The translations under genes and the position numbers were made by a program. From Bacteroidales bacterium UBA5281 (GTDB taxonomy: Bacteria > Bacteroidota > Bacteroidia > Bacteroidales > Lentimicrobiaceae), in the NCBI GenBank assembly GCA_002410555.1, contig DHSR01000080.1, forward strand, positions 1 to 62,048: a stretch of 62,048 bases of DNA. The letters are read 5' to 3'. Below the pieces are notes generated by a model. The model ran no database searches. It was given only the letters and a program-made list of their open reading frames with translations, and was not told the DNA's origin. Shown one piece after another: positions 10,101 through 18,181 of the stretch; the first letter of the stretch is position 1, and the number at the start of each line of letters is the position of its first letter.

Positions 10101-10875
10101 GGATGCCAACAATACCGGTTCAGGCAATTGGTTTGGGCCTTCGGGAACGCTGGTTGGAAACCCAAACTTTTCGGGGGCTACCGGTCAGGTATTAACCTTT
10201 CTTAATCCGGTGACGGACGCCTTTGAAGGACAATACTATCGCACCGGCAGTGGTGGAAACTCACGCTCAATATTCATTAATACGCCAGCCAATCCGGCAA
10301 GATCGGTTACCATGAATTTCCTGCTGGAAGGTTTATATCTTTCGGGTGGCACCATGAGTGCTTCTTTGGATGGTAATGCAAACCCGGTATTTGGTTCAGG
10401 CATCGCCGACCAGGTTACGATTGAGCTTCACGATAACAGTAATTATTCCAATGTTCTGTTCACCCGCGAAGGGGCGCTACTGGGCACCGATGGGACTGTT
10501 TCTTTCATAGTTCCCTGTAACTTCAGTGGCAGTTATTATCTGGCCATCAGACATAGAAGCGGTATTGTTACCGTAAGTGCCAATCCTGTTTCATTCAATA
10601 CCCCTGATATAAACTATAGCTTTGATCAACCAAACAAAGCCTATGGAAACAACCTGGTACAAACCATTGATGGTTATTATGCCCTTTATAGTGGTGATGT
10701 AAATCAGGATGGGGTAGTAGATGTAAGCGATATGACTCCTGTGGATAATGAAGCAACGGAATTTGCTGTGGGATATCGAAATCCCGATGTCAATGGAGAT
10801 GGTATCATCGATACCATTGATATGACCATTGTTGATAACAATGCTCAAAGTTTTGTTGCAGTAATAGTCCCTTAA
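7108..10875 (+). CDS. Secreted repeat protein with C-terminal dockerin-like calcium loops
   Basis: A 1255-residue exported protein. Residues 1-27 form a signal peptide (start MKNNITPL, hydrophobic FFLLMLSPIV, then KAQ). Next comes a GLWNNPATWIGG...PGAGDNVVI segment typical of Bacteroidota beta-helical surface proteins. Six repeats of 165-171 residues begin at residues 81, 252, 423, 593, 762 and 927, each with two halves (SYTLTVDGNLTNNGVI and NGTWQNYNTVLNGSG types) rich in Asn, Thr, Ser and Gly, consistent with a long beta-solenoid. A separate beta-sandwich-like domain (about 1030-1190) precedes two EF-hand-like loops, GDVNQDGVVDVSD and PDVNGDGIIDTID. There is no PNP-type T9SS sorting domain. 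An upstream in-frame ATG (7063) would spoil the signal peptide. It is probably a surface or matrix protein; the ligand is unknown. Confidence 0.85.
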   Translation: MKNNITPLTFCTLLGFFLLMLSPIVIKAQIVSAPAGGLWNNPATWIGGIVPGAGDNVVIASTVSVYPTSQCNNITIQSGGILQNRSSNSYTLFVNGNLNNQGVIQNSTYSLTVNVKGNVNNSGSMTNGTLSFTGTANQQMSSTQPLHVDNFVRTAGSGRILATTNLSFVGTAIDLNSDTLEFTTGTALTIDGGNLTDGVMFRTAMPALQITTDNGTHVNNFTIDSQEARLYGTLLVFGSANTFKHNVINFGTLKSQNNNSYSLTVDGNLTNNGIIENGAYSFTVNISGDLTNNGTWQNYNTVLNGSGIQNLTMTQPYSGTLFTKNNTAGRARALSGLSFVNTEIDLKTDTLEIATASAISLDGGNLRNGVISKSSLPAIQLTGDNNAYVYILTIDAPQTELNGSLFIYGSSNNFKTNVINNATLKSHPSNSYTLTVDGSLINHGVIQNGNYNFTINVSGNLSNNGTWENYNTVLNGSGAQNLAMTQPYSGAYFTKNLSGGRAKATAGLSFSGTQIDFQNDTLEFTTGTTIALDGGNFRNGLIYRTLPSAVQLTAGNDAFVYNLNINAPETTLNGNLFISSGNTFKTHLVNNATLKSNTSNSYTLVVDGNLTNNGVIQNGNYNFTINISGNLSNNGTWQNYSTVLNGNGIQELSMTQAFSGLNFAKTASAGVARAIADVSFNGTKIDFNFDTLEFVTGATLSMTNGYFYRGILYKSTAPVLQINSNGNYFQDVTIDAPQSLLNGNLFIAGGNTFKNNVTNNGTLQNYSNNYYTLTVDGNFTNSGSIKNSNYSLTINISGDISNNGSWKNTQTTLTGANNRSITLFKRFEGTNFTKSVAAGNLTATTDLTFDGTAVDLNGTLLTLPDDGYLSVLNGSFGDAVIAGNDIHFNTLAGYCFSTQFTTDVTLHGVFQAAGGISFDGSIINQGTLRSHSSNYYSFTVAGDLENNGAIMNGVYNFTLTILGDITNNGTWTNYRTTLDGVADQYVYLNNTITGRLLLDANNTGSGNWFGPSGTLVGNPNFSGATGQVLTFLNPVTDAFEGQYYRTGSGGNSRSIFINTPANPARSVTMNFLLEGLYLSGGTMSASLDGNANPVFGSGIADQVTIELHDNSNYSNVLFTREGALLGTDGTVSFIVPCNFSGSYYLAIRHRSGIVTVSANPVSFNTPDINYSFDQPNKAYGNNLVQTIDGYYALYSGDVNQDGVVDVSDMTPVDNEATEFAVGYRNPDVNGDGIIDTIDMTIVDNNAQSFVAVIVP
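7348..10060 (+). repeat. Six imperfect ~510-bp tandem repeats inside the surface protein gene
   Basis: Equivalent positions recur at 7348, 7861, 8374, 8884, 9391 and 9886, a spacing of 513, 513, 510, 507 and 495 bases, always a multiple of three. Units 2 to 4 are the most alike, both in protein and DNA, which suggests recent duplication or gene conversion in the middle of the array. Confidence 0.85.
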
Positions 10876-10890
10876 GCAGATATATTTTAA

Positions 10891-10922
10891 AGTGCCGGAT
10901 TGATTAGTATTGATCCGGCACT
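10891..10922 (+). terminator. Intrinsic terminator after the surface protein gene
   Basis: A perfect 10-bp stem (AGTGCCGGAT with ATCCGGCACT), a 12-base loop and a following T-rich tract, 16 bases after the stop codon. This is the expected end of the transcript. Confidence 0.8.
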
Positions 10923-10988
10923 TTTGGTTTTGTGCCAGTGCGTTCTTCGATATTTTAAATAAACTGGATGAACGGTGCAATTAAACCT

Positions 10989-10996
10989 TACCTTTG
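10989..10996 (+). promoter_or_regulatory. Bacteroidota -7 box (TACCTTTG)
   Basis: TACCTTTGCAAATATG is a very typical Bacteroidota -7 context. It lies 282 bases upstream of the SNF2 gene and directly before the structured stretch described next, so it may drive a small RNA, a long leader, or both. No TTG box is seen at the usual distance. Confidence 0.45.
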
Positions 10997-11002
10997 CAAA
11001 TA

Positions 11003-11213
11003 TGAGTCTCGTCCGGATAGTGCATTTTCGCCCTAAAGCGTTGCACTGAGTTTATCGAAGTGGCCCAAAGACCCGCCCGCGTGCTCGCGCACCCAGGCAG
11101 GCTCAAAGAATCACTAAATTTAATTCTCTGATTTACAATTCTTTGTAAAGATGGTTTCTTAGTGCCTGCCAGCCGCAAGGTAGTGAAGGCTGATCTTAGT
11201 GGCATTTTTTTCT
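11003..11213 (+). ncRNA. Candidate structured RNA or structured 5' leader
   Basis: This non-coding stretch is more GC-rich than its surroundings and full of complementary arms. Hairpin one pairs AGTGCA (11019-11024) with TGCACT (11042-11047), with an inner CGC/GCG pair. A nested element pairs GGCAGGC (11096-11102) with GCCTGCC (11164-11170) around CAAAGAAT (11104-11111) and ATTCTTTG (11138-11145). CAGCC/GGCTG (11170-11174 and 11188-11192) then precedes a T-run at 11205-11210, a possible terminator. With the -7 box at 10989 this would make an RNA of about 210 nt. I do not recognise a known family. It could instead be a long SNF2 leader, or a decayed repeat: the segment at 11042-11062 resembles short palindromes scattered in other Bacteroidota. 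Confidence 0.35.
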
Positions 11214-11277
11214 TTTACTCGGAGCGGCTTAAAATGTGGATTGTTTTACTGATAAAAGTTTAAGAGGTTAAGAAAAA

Positions 11278-14226
11278 ATGGAAGACAGATCGGTGCTTGT
11301 GGGTATACTTAAAAGTTCGGTGGCAACCGGCTATTCTATTTTTCCTTATCACTGTAAAGAGAAGAAAAATTTTAATAAGGTAGTTGAGCGACTTACCCTG
11401 CTTAACCTTCCGGTTGCTGCACAATTTGGTGAAGCCGGAACAGAAATTACTAACCTGGCTGCTAAGGTTGAACCCCTTGCGCTGATGCAACGGTTTTCTA
11501 AGGATGGAGTAAGTCCAACAGCTTTCTTTGCCAAAGTGGACAAAAAGTATTTTAATGACGTTATCGAACCTTATTTCGATAAGCAGCTTCAGGGAATACT
11601 TTCATTGATGAAACAATTTAAAATTCCGCTTTATACCGATGTGGAAATGCCGCATCTTTATCCTGTAAATCAAATTCATTTTCAGGAAGAACCGGCAGAC
11701 ATCAGGTTGAAGTTTGTGAAACAGCCAGGATATACCTCTTATTTCTTAAAAGCCATCCATAATGGTCTGCCCATTGATTTGCAGCACGAGTCAAACATCA
11801 TTCTTACCCATGAACCCTGCGCACTTATCAGTCAAAATAAATTGTTCGATTTTGCTGATCATTTCAATGGCAAACTGCTTAAACCATTTCTGGTTAAGGA
11901 TGAATTACAGATTCCCGAAAGAATAGAAAAAAAATACTTCACCACCTTTTTAAAACAATTGGTCAATCGTTATGAGGTAGAGGCTGAGGGTTTTGAAATA
12001 AAAAAGGCCACCATCGATCCAGTTGCTCACCTGTTATTGGAAAAAGATTGGAAAGGCCAGCTTTCTCTTACGCTTCAGTTTAATTATGGGGGCAAATTTG
12101 TGCTGGCCAATAATCCAAATAAAAGTATTACCGAAGTGGTCAGCACTGAAAAAGGATTTAATTTCAAAAGCCTGAAGCGGAAAATGGCCTGGGAAAAAAG
12201 CCGTGGGCAAATGCTCGAAAAGCTCGGACTTAAGCCTTTTGGAGCTTCCTATCGGATTGTCAATAATGCTGGCATTTCAAATCAGTTTGACTTAATTTAT
12301 TTTCTGCGAACCCATCTTTCATACTTAAAACAAGAGGGTTTTGAACTGGATCAGCAGCTTGCTGACCACTATGTATTGAATCCGGTAAATATTCGCAGCA
12401 GTTTAACTGCCCGGGGCTATTGGTTTGATCTGGATATGATTGTGCAAACAGGCGATTATAACATTGAATTTTATAAATTCAAAAAACATATTCTACAAAA
12501 TGATCCGGTATATACCCTGCCTGACGGAACGATTTTTCTGATACCTCAGGAGTGGTTTGCCCGTTACCATAATTTGTTTTATTTTGCCCAGGATCATAAA
12601 AAAGGCATGATGCTTAATAAGTCGCAATATCGTGCATTGGGTGGCATGGGCCTTATGGAAATTGAAGCATTGGTAGCTAATGAAAATCAACATATTCCCC
12701 TCACATTGCCTGATATTCCAGGTGTGACATTGAGGCCCTACCAGGTATATGGCATTGGCTGGATGCGTCGTCATGCACTGAATGGGTTTGGCTGTTTACT
12801 TGCTGATGACATGGGTTTGGGCAAGACCCTTCAGGTAATTGCTCTGCTGGCACTTTTTTATGAGAATGAAAAACATCATCCCCTGAAACGGATTGCTTCA
12901 GCCGAAAATGCATTAAACGGCAGACAGATGAACCTGTTTGAGGACAATGCAGAGGGGGCTGTTCATGAATCCGGGCATGGAGTATCATCTTCTCAGTCAC
13001 GCAAACCGGTGAGTCTTATTGTAATGCCGGCATCCATTGTTTTTAACTGGGTGAATGAAATAAAGCGGTTTACTCCCTGGCTCAGCATTTATGTGCATAC
13101 CGGTGGCGGCAGAAAGACTTCAGCCATAGGATTTGATCATTATCATGTAGTTCTTACCACCTACGGGACGCTTCGTGCAGACATTGATTTGCTCGAAACA
13201 CTCAATTTTGGTTATGTTGTGCTGGATGAAAGTCAGGCCATTAAAAACCCGGCTTCAAAGTCAGCACAATCAGCATTCAGATTAAATGCCCTTCACCGTA
13301 TTGCTCTTACGGGGACACCGGTTGAAAACAGTTTGATCGATTTGTGGTCTCAGCTTAATTTCTTAAATCCTATGATGCCCGGGAGTCAGGCTGATTTCAA
13401 TCAAAGATTTATAAAATCATCTGATGCAGAACTAGCCAATAAGGATTTGCTCGAAATGACAGAACCCTTCATACTGCGTCGTACCCGTAAGCAGGTGAAT
13501 GCTGAGCTGCCACCACTTACCGAAATTGTTACTTACTGCACCATGGCTGATGGTCAGCAAATATTGTATGAATCTGAGAAGTCAAAAATGCGCAACCACC
13601 TGATGAGTGCCATGGAGGGGTCTCAATCCGGAAATACTGCTATGATGGCGCTGCGTGCGTTGATGCACCTCAGACAACTGGCCATTCATCCGCGTATGAT
13701 TGATCCAGACAGTGAACTGGAGAGTGGCAAGTTCGAAGAAGTCATCTCCATGCTTACAACCATTCTTGCAGGGGAAGGCAAAGTACTGCTCTTTTCTTCA
13801 TTCGTTAAACATTTAAACCTCATAAAAGAGTGGCTTGATGAGCAAAATATCGATTACGCCATGCTTACCGGCTCCACGGGAAAAAGAGAGCAGGAAGTCG
13901 GTAAATTCAAAAAAGACAAAGAGAAACGGATATTTCTAATTTCACTCAAGGCAGGTGGGGTAGGGCTAAATCTCACCGAAGCGTCTTATGTTTTTCTACT
14001 CGATCCCTGGTGGAACCCAGCCGCAGAGCTGCAGGCTGTTGCCCGGGCATACCGCATGGGACAGCATGAAAAAGTATTTGTTTACCGGTTTGTGAGTAAG
14101 GATAGTGTAGAAGAAAAAATAATTGCATTGCAACAGCAAAAACTAACGCTTGCTTCTGACGTTATTACTACCGATTTCACACTGAGAGATATGAATACCG
14201 AAGAAGTATTGCAACTGTTCTCGTAA
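11278..14226 (+). CDS. SNF2-family DNA-dependent ATPase/helicase
   Basis: This 982-residue protein has an unassigned N-terminal half (1-480) and a C-terminal SNF2 motor. Motif I is DDMGLGKT (510-517), motif II is DESQ (650-653, where DEAH or DEAQ is usual), motif III is LTGTPVEN, and the second RecA lobe runs from about 830 to 960 with LISLKAGGVGLNLT, DPWWNPAAE and ARAYRMGQ (family consensus AHRIGQ). An insertion of about 50 residues, rich in Ser and Asn, follows motif I. Such proteins remodel protein-DNA or nucleic acid complexes using ATP; bacterial members are poorly characterised. The ATG at 11278 follows an A-rich stretch. It is followed at short distance by the PPDK-like gene, which has its own promoter. 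Confidence 0.9.
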   Translation: MEDRSVLVGILKSSVATGYSIFPYHCKEKKNFNKVVERLTLLNLPVAAQFGEAGTEITNLAAKVEPLALMQRFSKDGVSPTAFFAKVDKKYFNDVIEPYFDKQLQGILSLMKQFKIPLYTDVEMPHLYPVNQIHFQEEPADIRLKFVKQPGYTSYFLKAIHNGLPIDLQHESNIILTHEPCALISQNKLFDFADHFNGKLLKPFLVKDELQIPERIEKKYFTTFLKQLVNRYEVEAEGFEIKKATIDPVAHLLLEKDWKGQLSLTLQFNYGGKFVLANNPNKSITEVVSTEKGFNFKSLKRKMAWEKSRGQMLEKLGLKPFGASYRIVNNAGISNQFDLIYFLRTHLSYLKQEGFELDQQLADHYVLNPVNIRSSLTARGYWFDLDMIVQTGDYNIEFYKFKKHILQNDPVYTLPDGTIFLIPQEWFARYHNLFYFAQDHKKGMMLNKSQYRALGGMGLMEIEALVANENQHIPLTLPDIPGVTLRPYQVYGIGWMRRHALNGFGCLLADDMGLGKTLQVIALLALFYENEKHHPLKRIASAENALNGRQMNLFEDNAEGAVHESGHGVSSSQSRKPVSLIVMPASIVFNWVNEIKRFTPWLSIYVHTGGGRKTSAIGFDHYHVVLTTYGTLRADIDLLETLNFGYVVLDESQAIKNPASKSAQSAFRLNALHRIALTGTPVENSLIDLWSQLNFLNPMMPGSQADFNQRFIKSSDAELANKDLLEMTEPFILRRTRKQVNAELPPLTEIVTYCTMADGQQILYESEKSKMRNHLMSAMEGSQSGNTAMMALRALMHLRQLAIHPRMIDPDSELESGKFEEVISMLTTILAGEGKVLLFSSFVKHLNLIKEWLDEQNIDYAMLTGSTGKREQEVGKFKKDKEKRIFLISLKAGGVGLNLTEASYVFLLDPWWNPAAELQAVARAYRMGQHEKVFVYRFVSKDSVEEKIIALQQQKLTLASDVITTDFTLRDMNTEEVLQLFS

Positions 14227-14273
14227 TAAATTCTGAAAACAGGAATAATCAGAACCTGACTTTAATAAAATAT

Positions 14274-14305
14274 TTGGGAGGCAATAAATTTTTGACCTAA
14301 ATTTG
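14274..14305 (+). promoter_or_regulatory. Promoter with -33 TTG and -7 TAAATTTG before the REC-PPDK gene
   Basis: TTG at 14274-14276 and TAAATTTG at 14298-14305 are separated by 21 bases, inside the spacing known for Bacteroidota sigma-A-type promoters. The start codon at 14350 lies 44 bases downstream. Confidence 0.65.
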
Positions 14306-14349
14306 TACTCATGGTGCCTTGTGCATCTTATTAAAAAGTGAAAAATTTT

Positions 14350-17346
14350 ATGCCTGACACCTCCAATAACCTGCTTACCCGGAAATTTTATTTCGATGAT
14401 ACCGCCTTCAGTAATCTGATGAAAAAGCGGATTTATAATGTTTTGTTAATCGCGAGTAATTACGATTCTTTTGTGCTGGAAGGGGATGGCCGCATAGACG
14501 AGCAGCTTTTTGTGGAATATGTCTCATTAAATTTGCGGTATCCGCCTCAGTTTATTCAGGTTGCTTCAGAAGAAGAGGCCATGGAGGTGTTGAGAACTCA
14601 GAATGTTAATCTGATCATTACCATGCTTAGCATGGGAAAAGCAGAGAATTTTGATTCTGCAAGGCGCATCAAGGCCAGTTATCCTGACAAACCGATTGTT
14701 GTGCTTACTTCCTTCTCCAGAGAAGTATCGCTGGCTCTTGCTACTGAAGATACTTCTGCCATTGATTATGTGTTCAGCTGGCTGGGAAATGCTGACCTTC
14801 TTCTGGCAATCATCAAACTGATAGAAGACAGAATGAACGCAGATAATGACGTGAAGGTGGTCGGAGTGCAGGTGATATTACTCATTGAGGATTCCATTAG
14901 GTTTTATTCCAGTTATCTGCCCAATATTTATAAAATCATCTTCAAGCAATCAAAGTCGTTTATGACCGAAGGCCTGAATGAACACCAGATGATGTTGAGA
15001 ATGCGGGGAAGACCTAAGATTTTACTTGCGACCACTTACGAAGAGGCCATAACCCTATACGAACGTTATAAAAATAATCTGCTTGGCATTATTACAGATA
15101 CTTCTTATCCACGGCAAGGGAAGGAGGATGAACATGCAGGGGTAATGTTCGTACAAAAAGTGAAACAGGACGATGACTTTATTCCTATCCTGATGCAATC
15201 GTCTGATATTGCCAATGCTGAAATTGCCAGAAATCTGCGTGTGGGATTTCTGCACAAGCACTCCAAAACACTCTCCATTGAATTGCGCAATTTCATTATC
15301 CAATATTTTGCCTTCGGTGATTTTGTTTTTATTGATCCTGTTACCAAAGAAGAAGTTGCGAGAGCAGCCGATCTGAAAGCCTTACAGCAAAAAATATTTG
15401 AGATACCTGATGATTCTCTTTCGTATCATGTATACCGGAATCATGTGTCAAAGTGGTTATATGCCCGTGCCATTTTTCCACTGGCAGAATTATTCAGGGA
15501 TTTGCGCCCAGATGATTTTGCTGATCTGGACGAAATCAGACGTTTCGTTTTTGATGCCATAGCCAGTTTCAGACTCAACAAAGCAAGAGGCATTATTGCA
15601 GAATTCAACCGGGAGAGCTTTGACGAATACCTGAGTTTTACACGTGTAGGACAGGGCTCCATTGGCGGCAAAGCAAGGGGACTGGCTTTTCTTGACTCTA
15701 TGATCAAACGAAATCAGTTGCTTGACCGGTGGCCCGGCGTGATGGTAGCCATCCCGCGCACAGTGGTTTTAGGTGCCGACATCTTTGATGATTTTATGGA
15801 AGAAAATGATCTGTACAAAGTTGCCCTGTCTGACCGGAGTGATGAAGAAATTCTGGATCATTTTTTAGCGGCACGTCTGCCATTCAGATTGCACGAAGAC
15901 CTGTTTACTTTCATCAGTGTAGTGAGTAAACCCATTGCCATACGTTCATCGAGTATGCTTGAGGATAGTTATTACCAGCCATTTGCCGGGATTTATTCCA
16001 CCTACATGGTGCCCAATTTTGTTGATGACGAACGGCTGACCATCGAAAATCTGAGCAATGCCATTAAAAGTGTATATGCTTCTGCATTTTATCACGATTC
16101 CAAGTCATACATGACGGCCACTTCCAATATTATAGATGAGGAAAAAATGGCCATTGTTTTACAGGAAGTAAGTGGAACACGTTTTAATGATCGCTATTAT
16201 CCTTCTATTTCAGGGGTTGCGCGTTCCATCAATTTCTATCCCATAGAACCTGAAAAACCTGAGGATGGTATTGTAAACATTGCCCTGGGGCTGGGAAAGT
16301 ATATCGTAGATGGTGGACTTACTTTGAGATTTTCTCCTAAATATCCCAAAAAGATTCTACAGCTATCCACGCCTGAATTTGCATTGCGTGAAACACAAAA
16401 GCATTTTTATGCACTCGACCTTAGACCCGGCAGTTTTATTCCCTCAACCGACGACAGCTCAAATCTGTTGAGACTGAACATTGCTGATGCTGAAGCTGAC
16501 GGTTCATTGCATCATATTGTTTCTACTTATGATTATGAAAATCATATGCTTCGTGATGGTATGTTAAGTCCGGGTAAACGCATAGTAACTTTTTCAAACA
16601 TATTGCTACATGGTGTGTTTCCCCTGGCTGATATTCTTTCTACCCTGCTTGAAACCGGACAACGTGAAATGAGTAAACCGGTGGAGATTGAATTCGCTGT
16701 TGACCTGAATCAGCCGAAGGGTAGTCCGTCACTTTTTAATGTTTTGCAAATCAGGCCTATTGTTGATAATAGAGAGACCATAGCCGCTCATCTGGATGAA
16801 ATAAAGAACGAGGATACCATTATTTTCGCACTTAAGGCCCTGGGAAATGGCATTACCAACAATGTATCGGATTTTATTTATATAAAACCTGAAGCTTTTA
16901 ATCCTGCACACAATTCAAATACAGCCATGCGCATTGGCAAACTGAACGATCAAATGATCGCCGCACACAGGGGATATATTCTTGTTGGCCCTGGCCGTTG
17001 GGGAAGTGCGGATCCGTGGCTTGGAATTCCGGTAAAATGGCCCCAGATTTCCGCTGCCCGTGTCATCGTTGAGTCTGGCCTCCGCCATTATCGCATTGAC
17101 CCCAGTCAGGGTACTCATTTTTTTCAAAACCTTACTTCTTTCGGCGTCGGTTATTTCACCATCAATCCCTTTTTAAAGGACGGACATTATGATCTTGATT
17201 TTTTAAATGAACAACCAGCCGTATATGAAGACGAAGTAATCCGTCATGTGCAGTTCAACCAGGCAGTGGTAACTCTCATTGATGGAAAAAAGAATATGGG
17301 TGTTATTTTAAAGCCTGGCAAGGCCACTGCCGTTCTCGAAGGGTAA
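14350..17346 (+). CDS. Tandem receiver domains fused to a PEP synthase/PPDK N-terminal domain
   Basis: This 998-residue protein contains three parts. A first receiver-like domain (about 20-165) lacks the phosphoacceptor (IITMLSM where Asp is expected). A second (about 175-320) has the full set: E180/D181, D250 in IITDTSYP, S284/S285 and K303. From about residue 435 to the end is the ATP-grasp-like PPDK N-terminal domain, with GSIGGKARGL at 436-445 and the phosphate-binding RSSSMLED near 533. The swivelling phosphohistidine domain and the PEP/pyruvate barrel of true PPDK and PpsA are absent, so ordinary pyruvate-PEP conversion is unlikely. Bacteroidota homologues are commonly labelled phosphoenolpyruvate synthase. 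The likely scheme is receiver-controlled nucleotide-dependent phosphotransfer to an unknown partner. A GTG four codons upstream (14338) is an alternative start. Confidence 0.82.
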   Translation: MPDTSNNLLTRKFYFDDTAFSNLMKKRIYNVLLIASNYDSFVLEGDGRIDEQLFVEYVSLNLRYPPQFIQVASEEEAMEVLRTQNVNLIITMLSMGKAENFDSARRIKASYPDKPIVVLTSFSREVSLALATEDTSAIDYVFSWLGNADLLLAIIKLIEDRMNADNDVKVVGVQVILLIEDSIRFYSSYLPNIYKIIFKQSKSFMTEGLNEHQMMLRMRGRPKILLATTYEEAITLYERYKNNLLGIITDTSYPRQGKEDEHAGVMFVQKVKQDDDFIPILMQSSDIANAEIARNLRVGFLHKHSKTLSIELRNFIIQYFAFGDFVFIDPVTKEEVARAADLKALQQKIFEIPDDSLSYHVYRNHVSKWLYARAIFPLAELFRDLRPDDFADLDEIRRFVFDAIASFRLNKARGIIAEFNRESFDEYLSFTRVGQGSIGGKARGLAFLDSMIKRNQLLDRWPGVMVAIPRTVVLGADIFDDFMEENDLYKVALSDRSDEEILDHFLAARLPFRLHEDLFTFISVVSKPIAIRSSSMLEDSYYQPFAGIYSTYMVPNFVDDERLTIENLSNAIKSVYASAFYHDSKSYMTATSNIIDEEKMAIVLQEVSGTRFNDRYYPSISGVARSINFYPIEPEKPEDGIVNIALGLGKYIVDGGLTLRFSPKYPKKILQLSTPEFALRETQKHFYALDLRPGSFIPSTDDSSNLLRLNIADAEADGSLHHIVSTYDYENHMLRDGMLSPGKRIVTFSNILLHGVFPLADILSTLLETGQREMSKPVEIEFAVDLNQPKGSPSLFNVLQIRPIVDNRETIAAHLDEIKNEDTIIFALKALGNGITNNVSDFIYIKPEAFNPAHNSNTAMRIGKLNDQMIAAHRGYILVGPGRWGSADPWLGIPVKWPQISAARVIVESGLRHYRIDPSQGTHFFQNLTSFGVGYFTINPFLKDGHYDLDFLNEQPAVYEDEVIRHVQFNQAVVTLIDGKKNMGVILKPGKATAVLEG

Positions 17347-17355
17347 GGATAATTC

Positions 17356-18177
17356 TCAACAGCCTTCTTTCAGATAGTCCCTGAGTTGCGCTGTTTCAGG
17401 CCGGTTGAAAAGTATTTCAGGCAGCCCTTGTTCAACAATGCTACCTTCACTCATAAATACTACATAATCAGCCATACGCATGGCCTGACGCAACGAATGT
17501 GTTACCAGGATGATGGTATAGTTCTTTTTTAATTCACCGAAACTTCGTTCTATAATATTGCTTGATTTGGGATCTAATGCCGAAGTTGGTTCATCGGCAA
17601 GTATTATGGTAGGTTTTACGGCCAGACCGCGGGCCAGGCAAAGCCGCTGTTGCTGACCTATTGACAGGCAGCTTGCAGGTTCATTCAGCCGGTTTTTTAC
17701 CTCTTCCCACAAACCCACTTCTCTTAGGTGTTTCTCTACATTAAAAGCCAGGAGTTTTTTATCACGTACTCCTTTCAGCTTAATGCCATAAGCAACATTT
17801 TTGAATATGGATAGTGGCAGCGGATAAGGACGTTGTGATAGCAAGCCCATCTTTCGACGAATGTCGGGAACATTTTTTGAAGTGTTCAGTATATCCTTAT
17901 CGTCAATAAAAATCCGGCCGCTTACTTTCAATTCTTTATAGAGATCGGTGAGTTTGTTGATACATTTGAGCAGGGTTGTTTTTCCACAGCCCGAAGGGCC
18001 AAGCAGAACGGTGATCTGATTTCGCGGGATAAGCAGATTGACATCGTTGAGAATGTGAAGATGGTCAGCATAAACATGCAGGTTTTCCATTCTAAGAACC
18101 GGAGTCAGATTTTTCGTAACTGTTATTGATGATGTTTCGATAGGCTGTTTTCTTATTTCTTGAAGGAGAATAGACAT
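17356..18177 (-). CDS. pstB: Phosphate ABC transporter ATP-binding protein PstB
   Basis: This 273-residue ABC ATPase energises phosphate import from the cytoplasmic face. Walker A is GPSGCGKTT (60-68), the Q-loop region reads LLSQRPYPLPLSIFKNVAYG, and Walker B is IILADEPTSALDP. The signature loop is LSIGQQQR, where PstB proteins normally have LSGGQQQR. It is the last gene of pstS-pstC-pstA-pstB. The frame opens upstream at 18228 inside pstA, but the ATG at 18177, four bases after the pstA stop, is the better start. No phoU follows; instead the REC-PPDK gene converges on it with a nine-base gap. Confidence 0.92.
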   Translation of the reverse strand: MSILLQEIRKQPIETSSITVTKNLTPVLRMENLHVYADHLHILNDVNLLIPRNQITVLLGPSGCGKTTLLKCINKLTDLYKELKVSGRIFIDDKDILNTSKNVPDIRRKMGLLSQRPYPLPLSIFKNVAYGIKLKGVRDKKLLAFNVEKHLREVGLWEEVKNRLNEPASCLSIGQQQRLCLARGLAVKPTIILADEPTSALDPKSSNIIERSFGELKKNYTIILVTHSLRQAMRMADYVVFMSEGSIVEQGLPEILFNRPETAQLRDYLKEGC

Positions 18178-18181
18178 AATA

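Noticed and set aside
10690..10875. Evidence for a cellulosome (dockerin loops)
   Set aside because: No cohesin, scaffoldin or glycoside hydrolase is present, and this C-terminal type occurs widely in Bacteroidota surface proteins.
14350..17346. Straightforward phosphoenolpyruvate synthase
   Set aside because: The phosphohistidine and PEP/pyruvate domains required for that reaction are absent.
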